In this document: positions 47,801 through 58,708 of the stretch, one piece after another | How positions within the stretch are numbered: the first letter of the stretch is position 1 | How the letters are laid out: the number at the start of each line of letters is the position of its first letter | From: Boesenbergia rotunda | Taxonomy: Eukaryota > Streptophyta > Magnoliopsida > Zingiberales > Zingiberaceae | Length of the DNA stretch: 64,000 nucleotides | Reading direction: 5' to 3' | Assembly: GCA_024364735.1 (NCBI GenBank) | Contig: JAGFNQ010000846.1 | Coordinates: forward strand, 37,893-101,892 | Program-made: the position numbers and the translations under genes | Notes under the pieces: generated by a model | What the model was told of the DNA's origin: nothing | Seen by the model: only the letters and a program-made list of their open reading frames with translations | Databases searched by the model: none

Positions 47801-48268
47801 CTAGCCATAGGCTAGCCGTTGGCTAGCAATTAATGCTAGACCAGTCGACTGCCCAGGGGCAGTCGACTGGTACGGGTCTGGACAGACAGCAAGTTTGTCC
47901 TGTTCTCCTATAAAAGGAGGACCTTTTTGCACGTGGGTGGTACGGTTCCGTACGACAACGAAGTGTTGCTCGTCTGACAAGTGTTCTCTACTTCCTCTCT
48001 CTTATTCTACTGTAGTCTGTAAAGAGGAAGATCACCACTGTAAGGTTTCTCCACCTGAAGGAGAATTTTTCATAGTGGAAGTGGTGTACGGCGCGGATCC
48101 TTGTATTAGTCACCCATCTGGGTGGATTCCAAGTAAACGTTTGGTTGTTAGCATTATTCATATTTTCTTTGCATATTATTGTTTCCGCTGCGCTAACGAC
48201 TTTGTAGAGAAATGACCAAAAAAGTGCTATTCACCCCCCCCCCTCTAGCACGCCAGATCGATCCATCA
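44837..48268 (+). mobile_element. 5' LTR of the complete nested copia element
   Basis: Starts TGTTGAGGCAATCGGCCC and ends GATCGATCCATCA before a primer site. The matching 3' LTR (54036-54968) is 933 bp; this copy is 3,432 bp because a solo LTR sits at 45308-47788. The element TSD is GACTT (44832-44836 and 54969-54973). Both LTRs carry several CAGTCGACTG palindromes and a TATAAAAGGAGG box (47911 and 54614). Confidence 0.93.
45308..47788 (-). mobile_element. Solo LTR (possibly Athila/Tat-like) inside the copia LTR
   Basis: On the minus strand it runs TGATAAGTGCC...GGGTCCGTCA, 2,481 bp, with perfect TSD AACAC (45303-45307 and 47789-47793). The uninterrupted sequence is preserved in the 3' LTR at about 54500, which proves the insertion. 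The TGATAAG start and length suggest an Athila/Tat-type gypsy LTR, but no protein is present to confirm the lineage. CTGATACGCAGC-like words recur in 46220-46500. Frames of up to 111 codons inside are not convincing genes. Confidence 0.88.
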
Positions 48269-48270
48269 AT

Positions 48271-48283
48271 TGGTATCAGGGCC
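48271..48283 (+). other. Primer binding site, one change
   Basis: TGGTATCAGGGCC, two bases after the LTR end; differs from the usual TGGTATCAGAGCC by one G. Confidence 0.85.
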
Positions 48284-48325
48284 GGTTCGTTTCGGAAGAA
48301 CTCACCGTCAATCGGAGCAAGTATA

Positions 48326-49189
48326 ATGGCGTTTCAAGAGGGATACCCCACCGCACGACCACCCTTCTTCGACGGCAACGACTTAGCTTACTGGAAAGGT
48401 AGGATGCAATACTACCTTATGAACGATATTGAGAATTGGATTAGCATTGCAGATGGCTTCGAGGCACCCGTCGATGTAAGAGGAGAACCAACACCGATAA
48501 GATCCTGGTCAAAGGAGGTAATGAAGTGGGCGCAGTCCAATGCCAAGGCCACCACCACACTGCAGTGCGGGCTCTCAAAGGAGCAACTGAACAAGGTGTT
48601 CAAGAGCACCAAGGAACTGTGGGACAAATTGGTGGAATTGAACGAAGGGTCAAACGAGTCCAGAAGAGTAAAGAAGGACTTGCTCGTGGCCCAACTCCAA
48701 TCCTTATCCATGAAGAGCAATGAGACTGTCAACCAGCTACATGGAAGGGTGAAGGAAGTAATCAATAAGCTCCACGTGATTGGAGAAAAGATCGAGAACT
48801 GGGATATCGTCAGGTATGTTCTACAAGCCTTCCCGAGAATTACCTTGTGGGCATCCATGGTTGATGCTTACAAGGTATCAAGGGATTTGTCCATAGTTAA
48901 ATTAGATGACTTATTTTGTGAATTTGAACTACACAAGCAAGCTAATATCTCGGACAAAGAGAAGGGTATTGCCTTTATTGTAGAAAAGGAGAAGAAGAAG
49001 AGGAAGGAGAAGAAGAAGGTGGTCTACTCCTCCTCATCAGATTCAGAGGAATCCAGCGCCTCCATGGATAGCGACCAAGAGGCATTCATGGTAAGAAAGA
49101 TGCGTAAAGCTTTCAGAAATTTCTCTAACAAATCATATGCTAGGAAAGGGTTCAAAGGCAAGGGTAAGGCCAAGGACATTATATGCTAA
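48326..49189 (+). pseudogene. gag, nested copia element
   Basis: The frame is open upstream to 48212, but the family start is MAFQEGYPTARPPFF at 48326; upstream codons lie in the LTR and leader. It contains the copia/SIRE-type Gag N-domain (YWKGRMQYYL), a Lys-rich then Ser-rich linker, and ends in a stop inside the zinc knuckle: after ...DIIC the codon is TAA, the second Cys position is Tyr, and GHMKNEC follows. Gag here thus loses its RNA-binding knuckle. A Lys-rich and acidic remainder continues with stops to about 49530. Confidence 0.85.
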
Positions 49190-49539
49190 AACTACCACCA
49201 AGAGGGACACATGAAGAACGAGTGCCCTCAGCTAAAGAGAAGAGATGACAAGAAGGAGGAGAAGAAGAAAAGTGACAAGAAGAAGTCATAGGGAAAGGAG
49301 AAGGGTGCCACCAACCTCAAGGCAACCTAGGATGATCCATCATCCTCAGAGGAAGAAGAAGAGCAAGTTTCCCATTTTGCTCTTATGTCACAGGATCACT
49401 CAGACTCATCAGATGATGAAAGAAGTTCAAGCAGTGATGAGAGCGACTCCCCTCTTCATCATCCGAGTCAAAATCTTCGGTAAGTGAGGTATACCACTTA
49501 CCCTCCTCTACATTAGTTAAAATTATTTCTAACACTAAC
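49190..49539 (+). pseudogene. gag middle part with stops
   Basis: Continuation of Gag after the premature stop: half zinc knuckle (GHMKNEC), Lys-rich run, further stops near 49290 and 49330, then an acidic Ser/Glu segment (SSSEEEEEQ) and Ser/Asp stretch. The order matches the Gag of the old element at 42829-43090. Confidence 0.7.
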
Positions 49540-49980
49540 ATGGATTTGGCTAAGGCTAGAAGTAAGATTAAGGAATTAAAAGATGAGATTGTCATGCATA
49601 GAGTAGAATCTACCAAACTTAAGGAAGACTTACATGCTAGTTCTCTTACATCACATGCTTCAAGTCTTGAAACTGAAAATAGGAAACTAAAGAAAAAGGT
49701 AGATGATCTCACAATGGCACTTAGAAAATTCCAAGTAGGATCTAGCAACCTAGATATGATAATCAACAGTCAAAGGGTCATTTATAACAAGGCCGACTTG
49801 GGATATAGGCCAAAGACAAAGGAAGTGGCCTTTGTATCACTCATGGGTAAGATTGGTGCATCTAGGAGACTAGGGGCTAAGGGAAACACAAAGAGGGCAT
49901 GGGTACCTAAAATATTTTTAAATGATGCTTATGGATCAATGATTTGGGTACCAAAAGAGTATGTTTTTCATGTTGTATAG
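49540..49980 (+). pseudogene. gag C-terminal coiled coil and tail
   Basis: A 146-codon open frame. Residues 1-65 are heptad-like and Lys/Glu/Leu-rich (coiled-coil-like); the tail contains RAWVPKIFLND and WVPKEYVFHV, matching AWVPKLCLNK and HWIPKDKIHI in the old element (43450-43530). It ends two codons before the protease frame begins. It is the end of Gag, not a separate gene. Confidence 0.7.
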
Positions 49981-49986
49981 GAAAAG

Positions 49987-51714
49987 GTGAAGGAGGCCTC
50001 AACTATGTGGATAGTAGATAGTGGATGCTCAAGACACATGACCGGGGATGTGAGCAAATTCACTACTATTAGCTACTTAAGAGAAGGGACGGTCTCATTT
50101 GGAAATAGTGAAAAATTGAGGATTATTAGTAGGGGCACCATTGAGGTATCTCCCACGATTTCTATACATAAGGTACTCCTAATCAAAGATATGAAGTTTA
50201 ACTTACTTAGTGTGAGTCAGTTATGTGATGCGGGTTTTAAAGTTGAATTTCATGCTAGGAAGTGCATAATTAAACATAATGAATCAAATAATGTCATATT
50301 AGAAGGGTTTAGAGAGGCAAATTTATATTATCTTGATCTTGCTTATGCTACTAACAATGTTGCTAAGTGTCTCATGTCTAAAGAAGAAGAAGGGTGGTTG
50401 TGGCACCGGAGGCTTGGACATGTCAACATGAGAAGCATTGCAAGAGTGGCTAAGGAAGAGTTGGTGAAGGGGCTACCAATGATCAAGTACGAGAAGACCA
50501 AATTGTGTGATGCATGCCAAGAGGGTAAGCAATCAAAATCATCACACAAAGGTAAAACCCTAACCACTACTACTTTACCATTAGAGCTCTTGCATATAGA
50601 TCTATTTGATTGCCATAGTACTCCCTCACTTGTAGGGAGTAAATATTGTCTAGTTATTGTAGATGATTTTTCTAGGTTTACTTGGGTCTTCTTCATGAAA
50701 CATAAGGACGATACCCTAGAACTCTTCATAGGATTTAGTAAAAGGGTAGAAAACAAAAAACATCTCAAAATTAATCAAATTAGAAGTGACCACGGTGGGG
50801 AGTTCCAAAATTCAAATTTCACACAATTTTGTGTCGAAAATGGATACAAGCATGAATTTTCATGCCCAAGGACTCCTCAACAAAATGGGTTAGTTGAGAG
50901 GAGAAACCGAGCTCTACAAGAAGCTGCTAGGACTATGCTTAATGCATATTCCCTTCGTAGCTACTTTTGGGCCGAAGCGGTTAACACCGCTTGTTACATT
51001 CAAAACCAGGTGTTGGTACATAGGTTCCACGGAAAAACACCCTTTGAATTATGGAATGGGAGAGTACCACAAGTCCATTACTTTAGGGACTTTGGATGTA
51101 AAGTGTATATCCTAAATACCAAAGATGACCTAAGGAAGTTTAAGTCAAAAGCTGATGAAGGAATTCTAGTTGGATACTCATCCACCAGTAGGGGTTATAG
51201 AGTTTACAACAAGAGGACAAAAGTGATTGAGGAGTCCTCAAATATCAAGTTTGATGAAACAACAAATACCTACCCTAGAAAAGCCTCAATTGATAAGGAT
51301 ATAGAAAAGGTCCAACCCCTTGCCCAAAGAATCCAAGACCTACATTTGGAGGGCAACGATCTAGGGGGAGTAAGAAGTACCCTGAAGGAAGAGGAAGAAG
51401 TAGTAAATGAACCCACAACATCTAGGACCTTGAGACATCACCACGATCACCCTATTAACCAAATAGTGGGTGATGTAACTCAAGGAGTAAGGACTAGGTC
51501 TTATTTTAGGGATCAAACTAGTCAAATAGCTCTAATCTCTAAATTAGAACCCAAGTCCATTGATGAAGCATTAGGAGATGTTGATTGGGTCTTAGCCATG
51601 CAAGAACAGCTAAATCAATTTGAGAGAAGTGAGGTTTGGGAGTTGGTTCCTTGGCCCAATGATTGCATCATTGTAACCACAAGATGGGTCTTTAGGAGCA
51701 AGCTAGATGACTAA
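49987..51714 (+). CDS. copia pol: protease, integrase and RT start (575 codons)
   Basis: Order as in Ty1/copia. Protease with D11-S-G (VDSGCSRHMTG); GAG-pre-integrase with H140/H145 and C174/C177; integrase D205, D268 and E304 (exact D-X35-E); GKTPFELWNG and GYRVYNKRT of the copia integrase C-terminus; start of RT (WVFRSKLDD). A TAA at 51712-51714 replaces a sense codon in the RT N-terminus, so the polyprotein ends early. In a live element it would cut Gag-Pol, copy RNA in the particle and integrate cDNA in the nucleus. All three integrase acidic residues are intact although the element as a whole is dead. Confidence 0.88.
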   Translation: MKEASTMWIVDSGCSRHMTGDVSKFTTISYLREGTVSFGNSEKLRIISRGTIEVSPTISIHKVLLIKDMKFNLLSVSQLCDAGFKVEFHARKCIIKHNESNNVILEGFREANLYYLDLAYATNNVAKCLMSKEEEGWLWHRRLGHVNMRSIARVAKEELVKGLPMIKYEKTKLCDACQEGKQSKSSHKGKTLTTTTLPLELLHIDLFDCHSTPSLVGSKYCLVIVDDFSRFTWVFFMKHKDDTLELFIGFSKRVENKKHLKINQIRSDHGGEFQNSNFTQFCVENGYKHEFSCPRTPQQNGLVERRNRALQEAARTMLNAYSLRSYFWAEAVNTACYIQNQVLVHRFHGKTPFELWNGRVPQVHYFRDFGCKVYILNTKDDLRKFKSKADEGILVGYSSTSRGYRVYNKRTKVIEESSNIKFDETTNTYPRKASIDKDIEKVQPLAQRIQDLHLEGNDLGGVRSTLKEEEEVVNEPTTSRTLRHHHDHPINQIVGDVTQGVRTRSYFRDQTSQIALISKLEPKSIDEALGDVDWVLAMQEQLNQFERSEVWELVPWPNDCIIVTTRWVFRSKLDD

Positions 51715-53067
51715 GGTAAAATCACTAGGAACAAAGCTAGATTGGTAGCTAGGGGGTTTAACCAAGTTGAGGGATTAGACTATGATGAGACTTATGCCCC
51801 CATAGCTAGATTAGAATCTATTAGAATTCTACAAGCCTATGCCGCTTACATGGGGTTCACACTTCACCAAATGGATGTGAAGTCGGTATTTCTTAATGGG
51901 ATCATTAAGGAAGAGGTTTTCATAGAACAACCCCCCGGGTTTGAGGACCCTAATTATCCAAGACATGTTTACAAATTAAGAAAAGCCTTATATGGATTGA
52001 AACAAGTTCCCCGGGCTTGGTATCAAAAGGTTTTCTTCATTTCTAGTGTCTAAGGGGTTTAGGAGAGGAACAATTGGCCCTACTTTGTTCCTAAAATCTA
52101 AGGACAAGGAGATATTTGTTGCCCAAGTCTATGTAGATGATATCATTTTTGGGTCAACAAATAATGACTTCTTACAAGAATTCATCAAGTGTATGGAAGA
52201 TAAATTTGAGATGAGTCTTGTAGGAGAGTTAACCTTCTTTTTAGGCCTTCAAGTTAGAAGGAACACATGTTTTTCAAACCAAATATGCTAAGGAAATGTT
52301 AAAGAAATTTGGCTTAGAAAATGCTAAGGTAGCATCTACACCCATAGGAACCCATGTGAAAATGGATAGTGACCTTGAAGGTAAAATGGTAGACTCTAAG
52401 CAATATAGGAGCATGATTGGTAGCCTACTATACCTAACCGCTAGTAGACCCGATATACTTTTTACGGTAGGTATGTGTGCAAGGTACCAATTTATGACAA
52501 TGAGTCCCACTTGGTTGTAGTCAAGAGGATCCTAAGGTATGTCAAAGGTACCCTCAATGTCAGACTTTGGTATCCAAGAACCCCTAGTGTTGATCTTATT
52601 GGATACACCGACTCGGACTATGCAGGTTGTAAGCTAGATAGGAAGAGTACTAGTGGAGGGTCTCAATTCATTGAGTCTTCTTTAGTTAGTTGGAGTAGTA
52701 GGAAACAACCATGCGTTGCCCTATCAACAACGGAGGCGGAATATGTGGCAATGGGTGGGGGTGTGTTTCCCAACTCCTTTGGATCATGCACACCTTAGAA
52801 GATTATGAGTTATATTATACCAAGGTCAAAGTCTTGTGTGATAATGTAAGTACAATCAACTTGACCAAAAATCCGGTTCACCACTCTAGGACAAAACACA
52901 TTGAAGTGAAACATCACTTCATTAGAGACCATGTGGCAAGGGGAGACATAGAACTACACTATGTTGAATCAAAGTCGAACCTAGCCGACATTTTTACCAA
53001 GCCTCTTCCCGAATCGGAGTTTACATCCTTAGGAAGAGGCCTTGGAATGTGTTTTGTGGAAGTATAG
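51715..53067 (+). pseudogene. copia RT and RNase H, frameshifted
   Basis: RT continues after the stop (LVARGFNQ, ALYGLKQVPRAWYQ), shifts frame near 52030, carries the catalytic YVDD at about 52128-52139, shifts again near 52260 (LKKFGLENAKVASTP) and near 52490 (SPTWLVVVKRILRYVKGT). RNase H words follow (YTDSDYAGC, STTEAEYVAM, then a shift, VLCDNVSTINL, TKHIEVKHHFIRD), ending at 53067. At least four frame breaks separate recognisable motifs. No env-like frame follows. Confidence 0.85.
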
Positions 53068-54035
53068 GATGAACTTTGAGATATTAGATTTGAAAAAGGG
53101 TGCTTGATCCATTAGGGTGATATATTTGGCTCACTTGTGCTTGTGGCACATTGTTGAACCATTAGAAGTATCAACATATGAAAACTAGACCAACTATGGG
53201 GAAGCCAAGTGTTTAATCAATGGACACTTTGCCCAAAGATCAAAGTTGGACATTTTAAACCTTTGAAAACTATTTTATGCTTTATATGCTTTGTCATGTT
53301 TTTAAAAGTTTTATAATAGCAAAATTAGATTGTAAGTTTGGTACAAAAATTAGAGGTTTTCATGGATTTTGAGTTTTTATCAAAAGTCAAGCATGTTTGA
53401 AATTTTATAAGGGCTAATATTTTTCCTTGATAGAGTATATCATTTCAAACATGTCTGCAAATTTTTAGAATTTTTAGAATTTTCTAGATTTTTTTGGGAG
53501 TTTCTGAATTTCGGCACAAAGGCTGAAACTTGCCACTGATAGTGTATCAGTCGACTGCCCCATGGGCAGTCGACTGGCACGCCTGTTGTCAGATTCTGAA
53601 ATTTTTTCAGAAATCCAACTTTCTCTCATTTGATGCCATAAGGTTGGGTTGCTTGAGGCAATCATTTTGATGGTGTCAAAGGGGGAGAATAGGTGGTTTA
53701 AGTTAGAATTTTGAGTTGAAATGGATGGTTTAAAGTATTTTTGTCTAACTTAGACCTTGGATGATTAAAAATGGGAGAAGACATGGATTAAGGGGGAGGT
53801 TACCTCTTAGGTGTTAATATGTCTTACATTTTTAATGTTGTTTAGTGTTAAGTGGAAACTTAACTTGGATCATGAGTAGAATTGGAAATGGGAGAAGACA
53901 TGGATTAAGGGGGAGGTTACCTCTTAGGCTTGCTATGTCTTATGTTTTTCAATTGCTATCTTTTGTTACTGTTATTGTTGGCTGTTATTCATCTCTAAAC
54001 TTAAACATATTGCCACACATCAAAAATGGGGAGAT
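53068..54035 (+). other. 3' untranslated region with polypurine tract
   Basis: Non-coding AT-rich sequence. A purine tract AAAAATGGGGAGAT (54022-54035) abuts the 3' LTR and is the likely plus-strand primer. One CAGTCGACTG palindrome pair occurs at about 53548-53577. No frame with a known domain. Confidence 0.75.
53769..53945 (+). repeat. Direct repeat with internal purine tract
   Basis: ATGGGAGAAGACATGGATTA followed by AGGGGGAGGTTACCTC occurs at about 53771 and again at about 53888. Each copy holds a purine tract that resembles a polypurine primer. Confidence 0.85.
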
Positions 54036-54968
54036 TGTTGAGGCAATCAGCCCTAAAATGATTGGAAGATCATGGTTTTGATGTGTGTGTGTGAATATGT
54101 TTAAGGCTAGAGTATTATGTTGTATTTGATGTGTGTGATTGAGTTTGCAAGACTTGGAGGATCACACATGGTGAACAAATCCGAGGGACGAGAACCGAGG
54201 GAGGAGGACTCCAAGGGCAAGCCGGGAAGTGGACTTCAAGGGCACACGTGAAAGGTGGTTTGGAGGCAAACCAAGGGAAGGCTTGTGTGTGCATCCGAAG
54301 GACGAGAGAGCAGAGGAAGATGACTTCAAGGGGCGAGCCAAGGGAGTGTACCTGAAGGTACACGTGAAGGAGAAGGTTCATACTGGTTGAAACTAAGCTG
54401 AGAGGCAGGGCAGTCGACTAGCCAGAGGGCAGTCGACTGCCAAAACTCACAGAGAGTTTCCAGCCTCAGACCAGTCGACTGCCCCAGGGGCAGTCGACTG
54501 GTAACACTCCGAAACTAGCCGTTGGCTAGCAATTAATGCTAGACAAGTCGACTGCCCCAGGGGCAATCGACTGGTGTGGGTCTGGACGGACTGCGAGTTT
54601 GTCCTGTTCTCCTATAAAAGGAGGACCTTTTTGCATGTGGGTGGTACAGTTCCGTACGACAACGAAGTGCTGCTCGTATGAAAAGTGTTCTCTACTTCCT
54701 CTCTCATATTCTACTACATTCTGTAAAGAGGAAGATCACCACTGTAAATGTTTCTCCACCTGAAAGAGAATTTTTCATAGTGGAAGTGGTGTACGGCGTG
54801 GATCCTTGGATTAGTCACCCATCTGGGTGGATACCAAGTAAACATTTGGTTGTTAGCATTGTTCATATTTTCTTTGCATATTATTGTTTCCGCTGTGCTA
54901 ACGACTTTGTAGAGAAATGACCAAAAAAGTGTTATTCACCCCCCCTAGCACGCCAGATCGATCCATCA
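54036..54968 (+). mobile_element. 3' LTR of the nested copia element
   Basis: 933 bp, TGTTGAGGCAATCAGCCC...GATCGATCCATCA, followed by TSD copy GACTT. It lacks the solo LTR found in the 5' copy and otherwise differs from it by scattered substitutions and small indels, which fits the decayed pol. Confidence 0.93.
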
Positions 54969-54973
54969 GACTT

Positions 54974-55746
54974 AACCCAAACCACACTTGAGCTCCTGCA
55001 CCTTGACCTATTTGATTCACACACAGCCAAGTCACTAAGTGGGAATCGATACTGCTTAGTAATTATTGATGATTACTCTATGTTTACCTGGGTTAGCTTC
55101 CTAAAAACCAAAGATGAAACTTTGAACTTATTTATTGACCTATGTAAAATAATTGAAAACCAAAATGATACTAAAATCAAAAGACTTAGAAGTGATCACG
55201 AGGGAGAATTTGAAAACCAACGGTTTGAAGAATTTTGCAAAATAAATGGGTACATACATGAATTTTCCTATCCTAGAACCCCCCAACAAAATGTGATAGT
55301 GGACAGAAAGAATAGAACCTTTCAGGAAGCTCTAGAACTATGTCAAATGAATTTAACCTAGCTAATCAATTTTGGGCAGAAGCTGTAAGTACAGCATGTT
55401 ACATCCAAAACAGGGTTCTAATTAACAAAAAGCATAATAAAACATATTATGAATTATATTATCATAGACTGCCTAACCTACACTACCTAAGAGTCTTTGG
55501 GTGCAAAGTCTATATCTTAAACACCAAGGACTACCTAGGTAAGTTTCAATCCAAGTCAACCCCAGGGATCTTCCTAGGATATTCAACAACTAGTAGGGTC
55601 TATAGGGTTTACAATAAATAATCTCATAAAATTGAAGAAACAACTAACTTAATTTTTGATGAGGAAATTGAACTAAAAACAATTAATCAAAAATTAAACC
55701 AATCAAATACTGATCAGGAAGACAATGAACCAACAATTGAACCATC
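54974..55746 (+). pseudogene. Integrase remnant of the old copia element
   Basis: Continues the frame broken at 44831: LLHLDLFDSHT (first catalytic Asp), RSDHEGEF (second), then PQQN with VIVDRKNR where family members have Glu before the Arg-Lys/Arg. The catalytic Glu is thus replaced by Asp. A frameshift near 55340 (second frame from 55340 with FWAEAVSTACYIQNRVL), a stop at 55622 and the insertion at 55752 end it. No RT is present within the window. Confidence 0.82.
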
Positions 55747-56362
55747 AATTGTGTAACGCCCGACCTTATATCTACCCTAAAGGCGGGGTTACGGGTCCAC
55801 ACATTCATATCATGCAATCATATTTAAACATGTATATCCAAACAAAACAGTTACAACACATGAACTCGTAATAAGCATGCTTATTGAACACTAAATTACC
55901 AAGCAAGGTTTTCCAATCAAATAATTCATTTATATCTACATGCATTTACAACCTAATATGGAAAGCATTTAACGCACTATAGCATGAAATCTCAAGTAAG
56001 CATATAGCAAAGGTTATCTAGCCTTAGGTACATGCAAAAGAAGCATATACAAAAGAAGCATTCATAAGGAACAGAAAATGGCAATTATCTAACATTTTAC
56101 TTAGCATGCATATTACAAAATTTAGACAGTAATGATAGTATTAGCTAACATGGTTTAGGTTTCATATCTCTAACAGTAGAGTAGTCACAATCATCATACA
56201 TTCAGAGTATAGCAATACAATTTCAATCTTTCATAGGAAGCAGTTAGATTCTAGACAAACTAAGGTAGATAGAATCTTTCATCCTTTCCCGAGCCATCAC
56301 CACACACATCCTCCAACCTTCCCTCTGCCTCTTCCTTTAGTTCGAGCATTTCTTACCGCTAT

Positions 56363-57942
56363 CTGCAGCATAAGAAAAATAACAGGAACTAGTAAGCAAA
56401 ACATGCTTAGTAAGAATCCGGGCCTACTCGCAAAATCCATATCGATACATCATATCATGTACACAGTAATCAAGATAGAACAAGATTATAAGCCTCATAA
56501 GCATCTCATCGAAGCATCATGCATCATAAGCATCTCATCAAAGCATCATGCATCATAAGCATCTCATCAAAGCATCATGCATCATAAGCATCTCATCAAA
56601 GCATCATGCATCATAAGCATCTCATCAAAGCATCATGAATATCACATCAAATATCTCTAAGTACTTCACGGAACAATATTATCACATGATGAGAAAAGTA
56701 TGTTTTTCAAAACAGTTCCATAACGGTAAGTACTTCAAAATAACATATCATCATCCAGGGCCCAGTTGTCGTACCACATCATCATGCGCGTTCCCTAATA
56801 AATTGGGGTAGCGAGCCACCAATCTAATTAGAGCAGGACCCTTCCGTCCTACCAATGCCATGACCTTAACATGCTCATTGGATTTGTTTAACGACCCCCT
56901 TCCGAGTCGGGTAGACAACTTTCCAAAGTAAAGTAATTTATCATGCAATTACTCATATAAATATATGCCTAAAGGTACTCTTAATCACTTCTCAAAGGGA
57001 CACACCACGCCTTCGGGTGCTCTTGATCCCCCAGGGACACACCACGCATTCGGGTGCTCTTGATCCCAGTTTCAATAGAGTATCCTTTTTATGCATATTA
57101 TCATCCACATCATGTTCATGTCATAAGAGTGCCCCATGGGCTATAAGGCATGCTTTTATACCTAACAAGATAGGTCACATAATTTATACACATAACACAT
57201 ATGTAATAGCATGCTTCATGGTCTCATTAGGTACTTTCCAACCCTAGGACTAGGGTTGGCCGAAAGTCACAAGTAAAGAGGAGTTGGTTTTCCAAGTAAG
57301 CATTCATTCAACCATTTCTACAAACACCTCAAGTACCTTTCATGTTACCAATTGAACAAGGTTTTATCTCAAAGTGGGATTAGCATCCACTAACCCTAAT
57401 TTACAAGGGGTGGCCGAATGATAAGGTGGGGTTTCTAGGGTTTTTAGACAAGTCATCATTCACAAAACAACACACATATATATATACAACATTTTATCTA
57501 CCATTCTAATCATGGGAACACAATAAGGTAGCAAGCCACACCAAAACCCTAACTTTTCTTCCTTGGCCGAAAATGATAGGGCACCAAAACCCTAATTCTT
57601 GTTATCACACATGATGGCAAAGTAACCTAAATTCATACCCTAAGTTCTTAGGGATATCCTCATGCATCAAGAAGCAACCAAGGCCCATAAATGGGTGGTG
57701 GCCGAAAGTTTGTAGGGTACCAAACCCTAACTTTTGTCCTTCCAAAAATTTGGAAACAACACATATATGTATAAAATCCCTAGGGGTACTAGCATGCATC
57801 AAGGTGTGATCAAACACCTTCTCTTGGACCCCCTTACTAGAGGTGGCCGAAACTTCCACTAGGGAAGTTCTTGCAAATTTTCAAAGGAGTGAAACAAACA
57901 TACATTCCATAACCATTATGCCACAGGCGAGAGGATACTTAC
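56363..57942 (-). other. Putative leader intron inside the minus-strand LTR
   Basis: Minus-strand donor GTAAGTATCC at 57942 and acceptor TTTTTCTTATGCTGCAG ending at 56363, with CTTACTAAGC before it. The donor lies 270 bp from the TATA box. Inferred from conservation with the other LTRs of the family, not from transcripts. Confidence 0.4.
56488..56640 (-). repeat. 29-bp tandem repeat x5, only in this LTR
   Basis: Five copies of AAGCATCTCATCAAAGCATC plus ATGCATCAT. The partner LTR has a single degenerate copy near 63375, so the array expanded in one LTR. Confidence 0.9.
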
Positions 57943-58298
57943 ATCCTAGCGCTGGAAATTCCTTTAGACCGTAGGGTACCCTACACTTGAAGGGTATGTG
58001 AAGATCTTTTTCTTCCAAATCTTCTTTCTAAGAATCCTTGGTCTTGGTAGATGACAAGATCACTTGGATTTCTCCCTCTTGAATTTGCCCTAGGGTTAGA
58101 ACCCTTGCCTAAGGTTTTTCGAAAATTGGAAGAAGGAAGAAGAGAGGTTTCGGTTTTGGAAGATGAAGAGGAAGAAGAAAAGGAAAGAAGGAAGTTGCTC
58201 CAACTTCCACCTATTTATACTTTTCTCATGAAAAGACATGTCTCTTCACTCTTACCCACTTAACAAGCATGTTCCTTTCCCCTTCTACATGAAATATT

Positions 58299-58359
58299 GC
58301 TTGGTTCATTGGTTATGACATGGTGAATGCAACTAGGAGGTCCAAGGTTCAATCCTTGC
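58299..58359 (+). other. tRNA-like segment
   Basis: The plus strand reads GCTTGGTTCATTGGTTATG, a spacer and CAAGGTTCAATCCTTGC: a B-box/T-arm with a 5-bp stem and a weak A-box. It is antisense to the LTR and about 80 bp upstream of its TATA box, as in the other family members. Confidence 0.45.
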
Positions 58360-58708
58360 TTCCTCCACTTTGCACTTTCTTTTTAGCACCATTCATTTCC
58401 AAGCCCAATAAACCAAGCCCATCATGAAATTTCATAATATGAATAATATTTTATGAATTCAGAATATTTCCTTATATCCCAAAAATATTATTTCATAATA
58501 TTTTTAATATTCCATATTCATAAATATAATATTTCATGCTAATATTTCATGATAATAATATTTCATGAATATAATATTTCATGCATATAGAATTTCATGC
58601 ATTCATAATATTTTATAGCATGTGATTGCATGAAATTCATATCATTTCATTATAGCCATTTTCATACATTGTCATGATTTTACATTGACAAATTTTTGGG
58701 GTGTTACA

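Larger units (their letters stand above)
55752..58708 (-). mobile_element. 3' LTR of minus-strand Tekay/Del-like element
   Basis: Plus coordinates start TGTAACGCCCGACC (the LTR end on minus); the minus-strand start TGTAACACCCCAAAAATTTG is at 58708, preceded by the purine tract AAGAGAGGGAGGAT. About 2.96 kb. Contains TATAAATA (58219-58212), GTAAGT (57942), a CAG acceptor-like site (56365-56363), the T-arm/D-arm-like segment 58299-58359 and a 29-bp repeat array. The shared stretch is nearly identical to the partial LTR at 62629-64000. Candidate TSD AATTG (55747-55751); its partner is outside the window. Confidence 0.9.

Noticed and set aside
48412..48858. 148-codon minus-strand frame
   Set aside because: Antisense shadow of the copia gag.
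50343..50768. 141-codon minus-strand frame
   Set aside because: Antisense shadow of the integrase coding region.
53068..54035. Possible env-like gene after copia pol, as in SIRE elements
   Set aside because: No long frame, signal peptide or membrane segments; only short broken frames.
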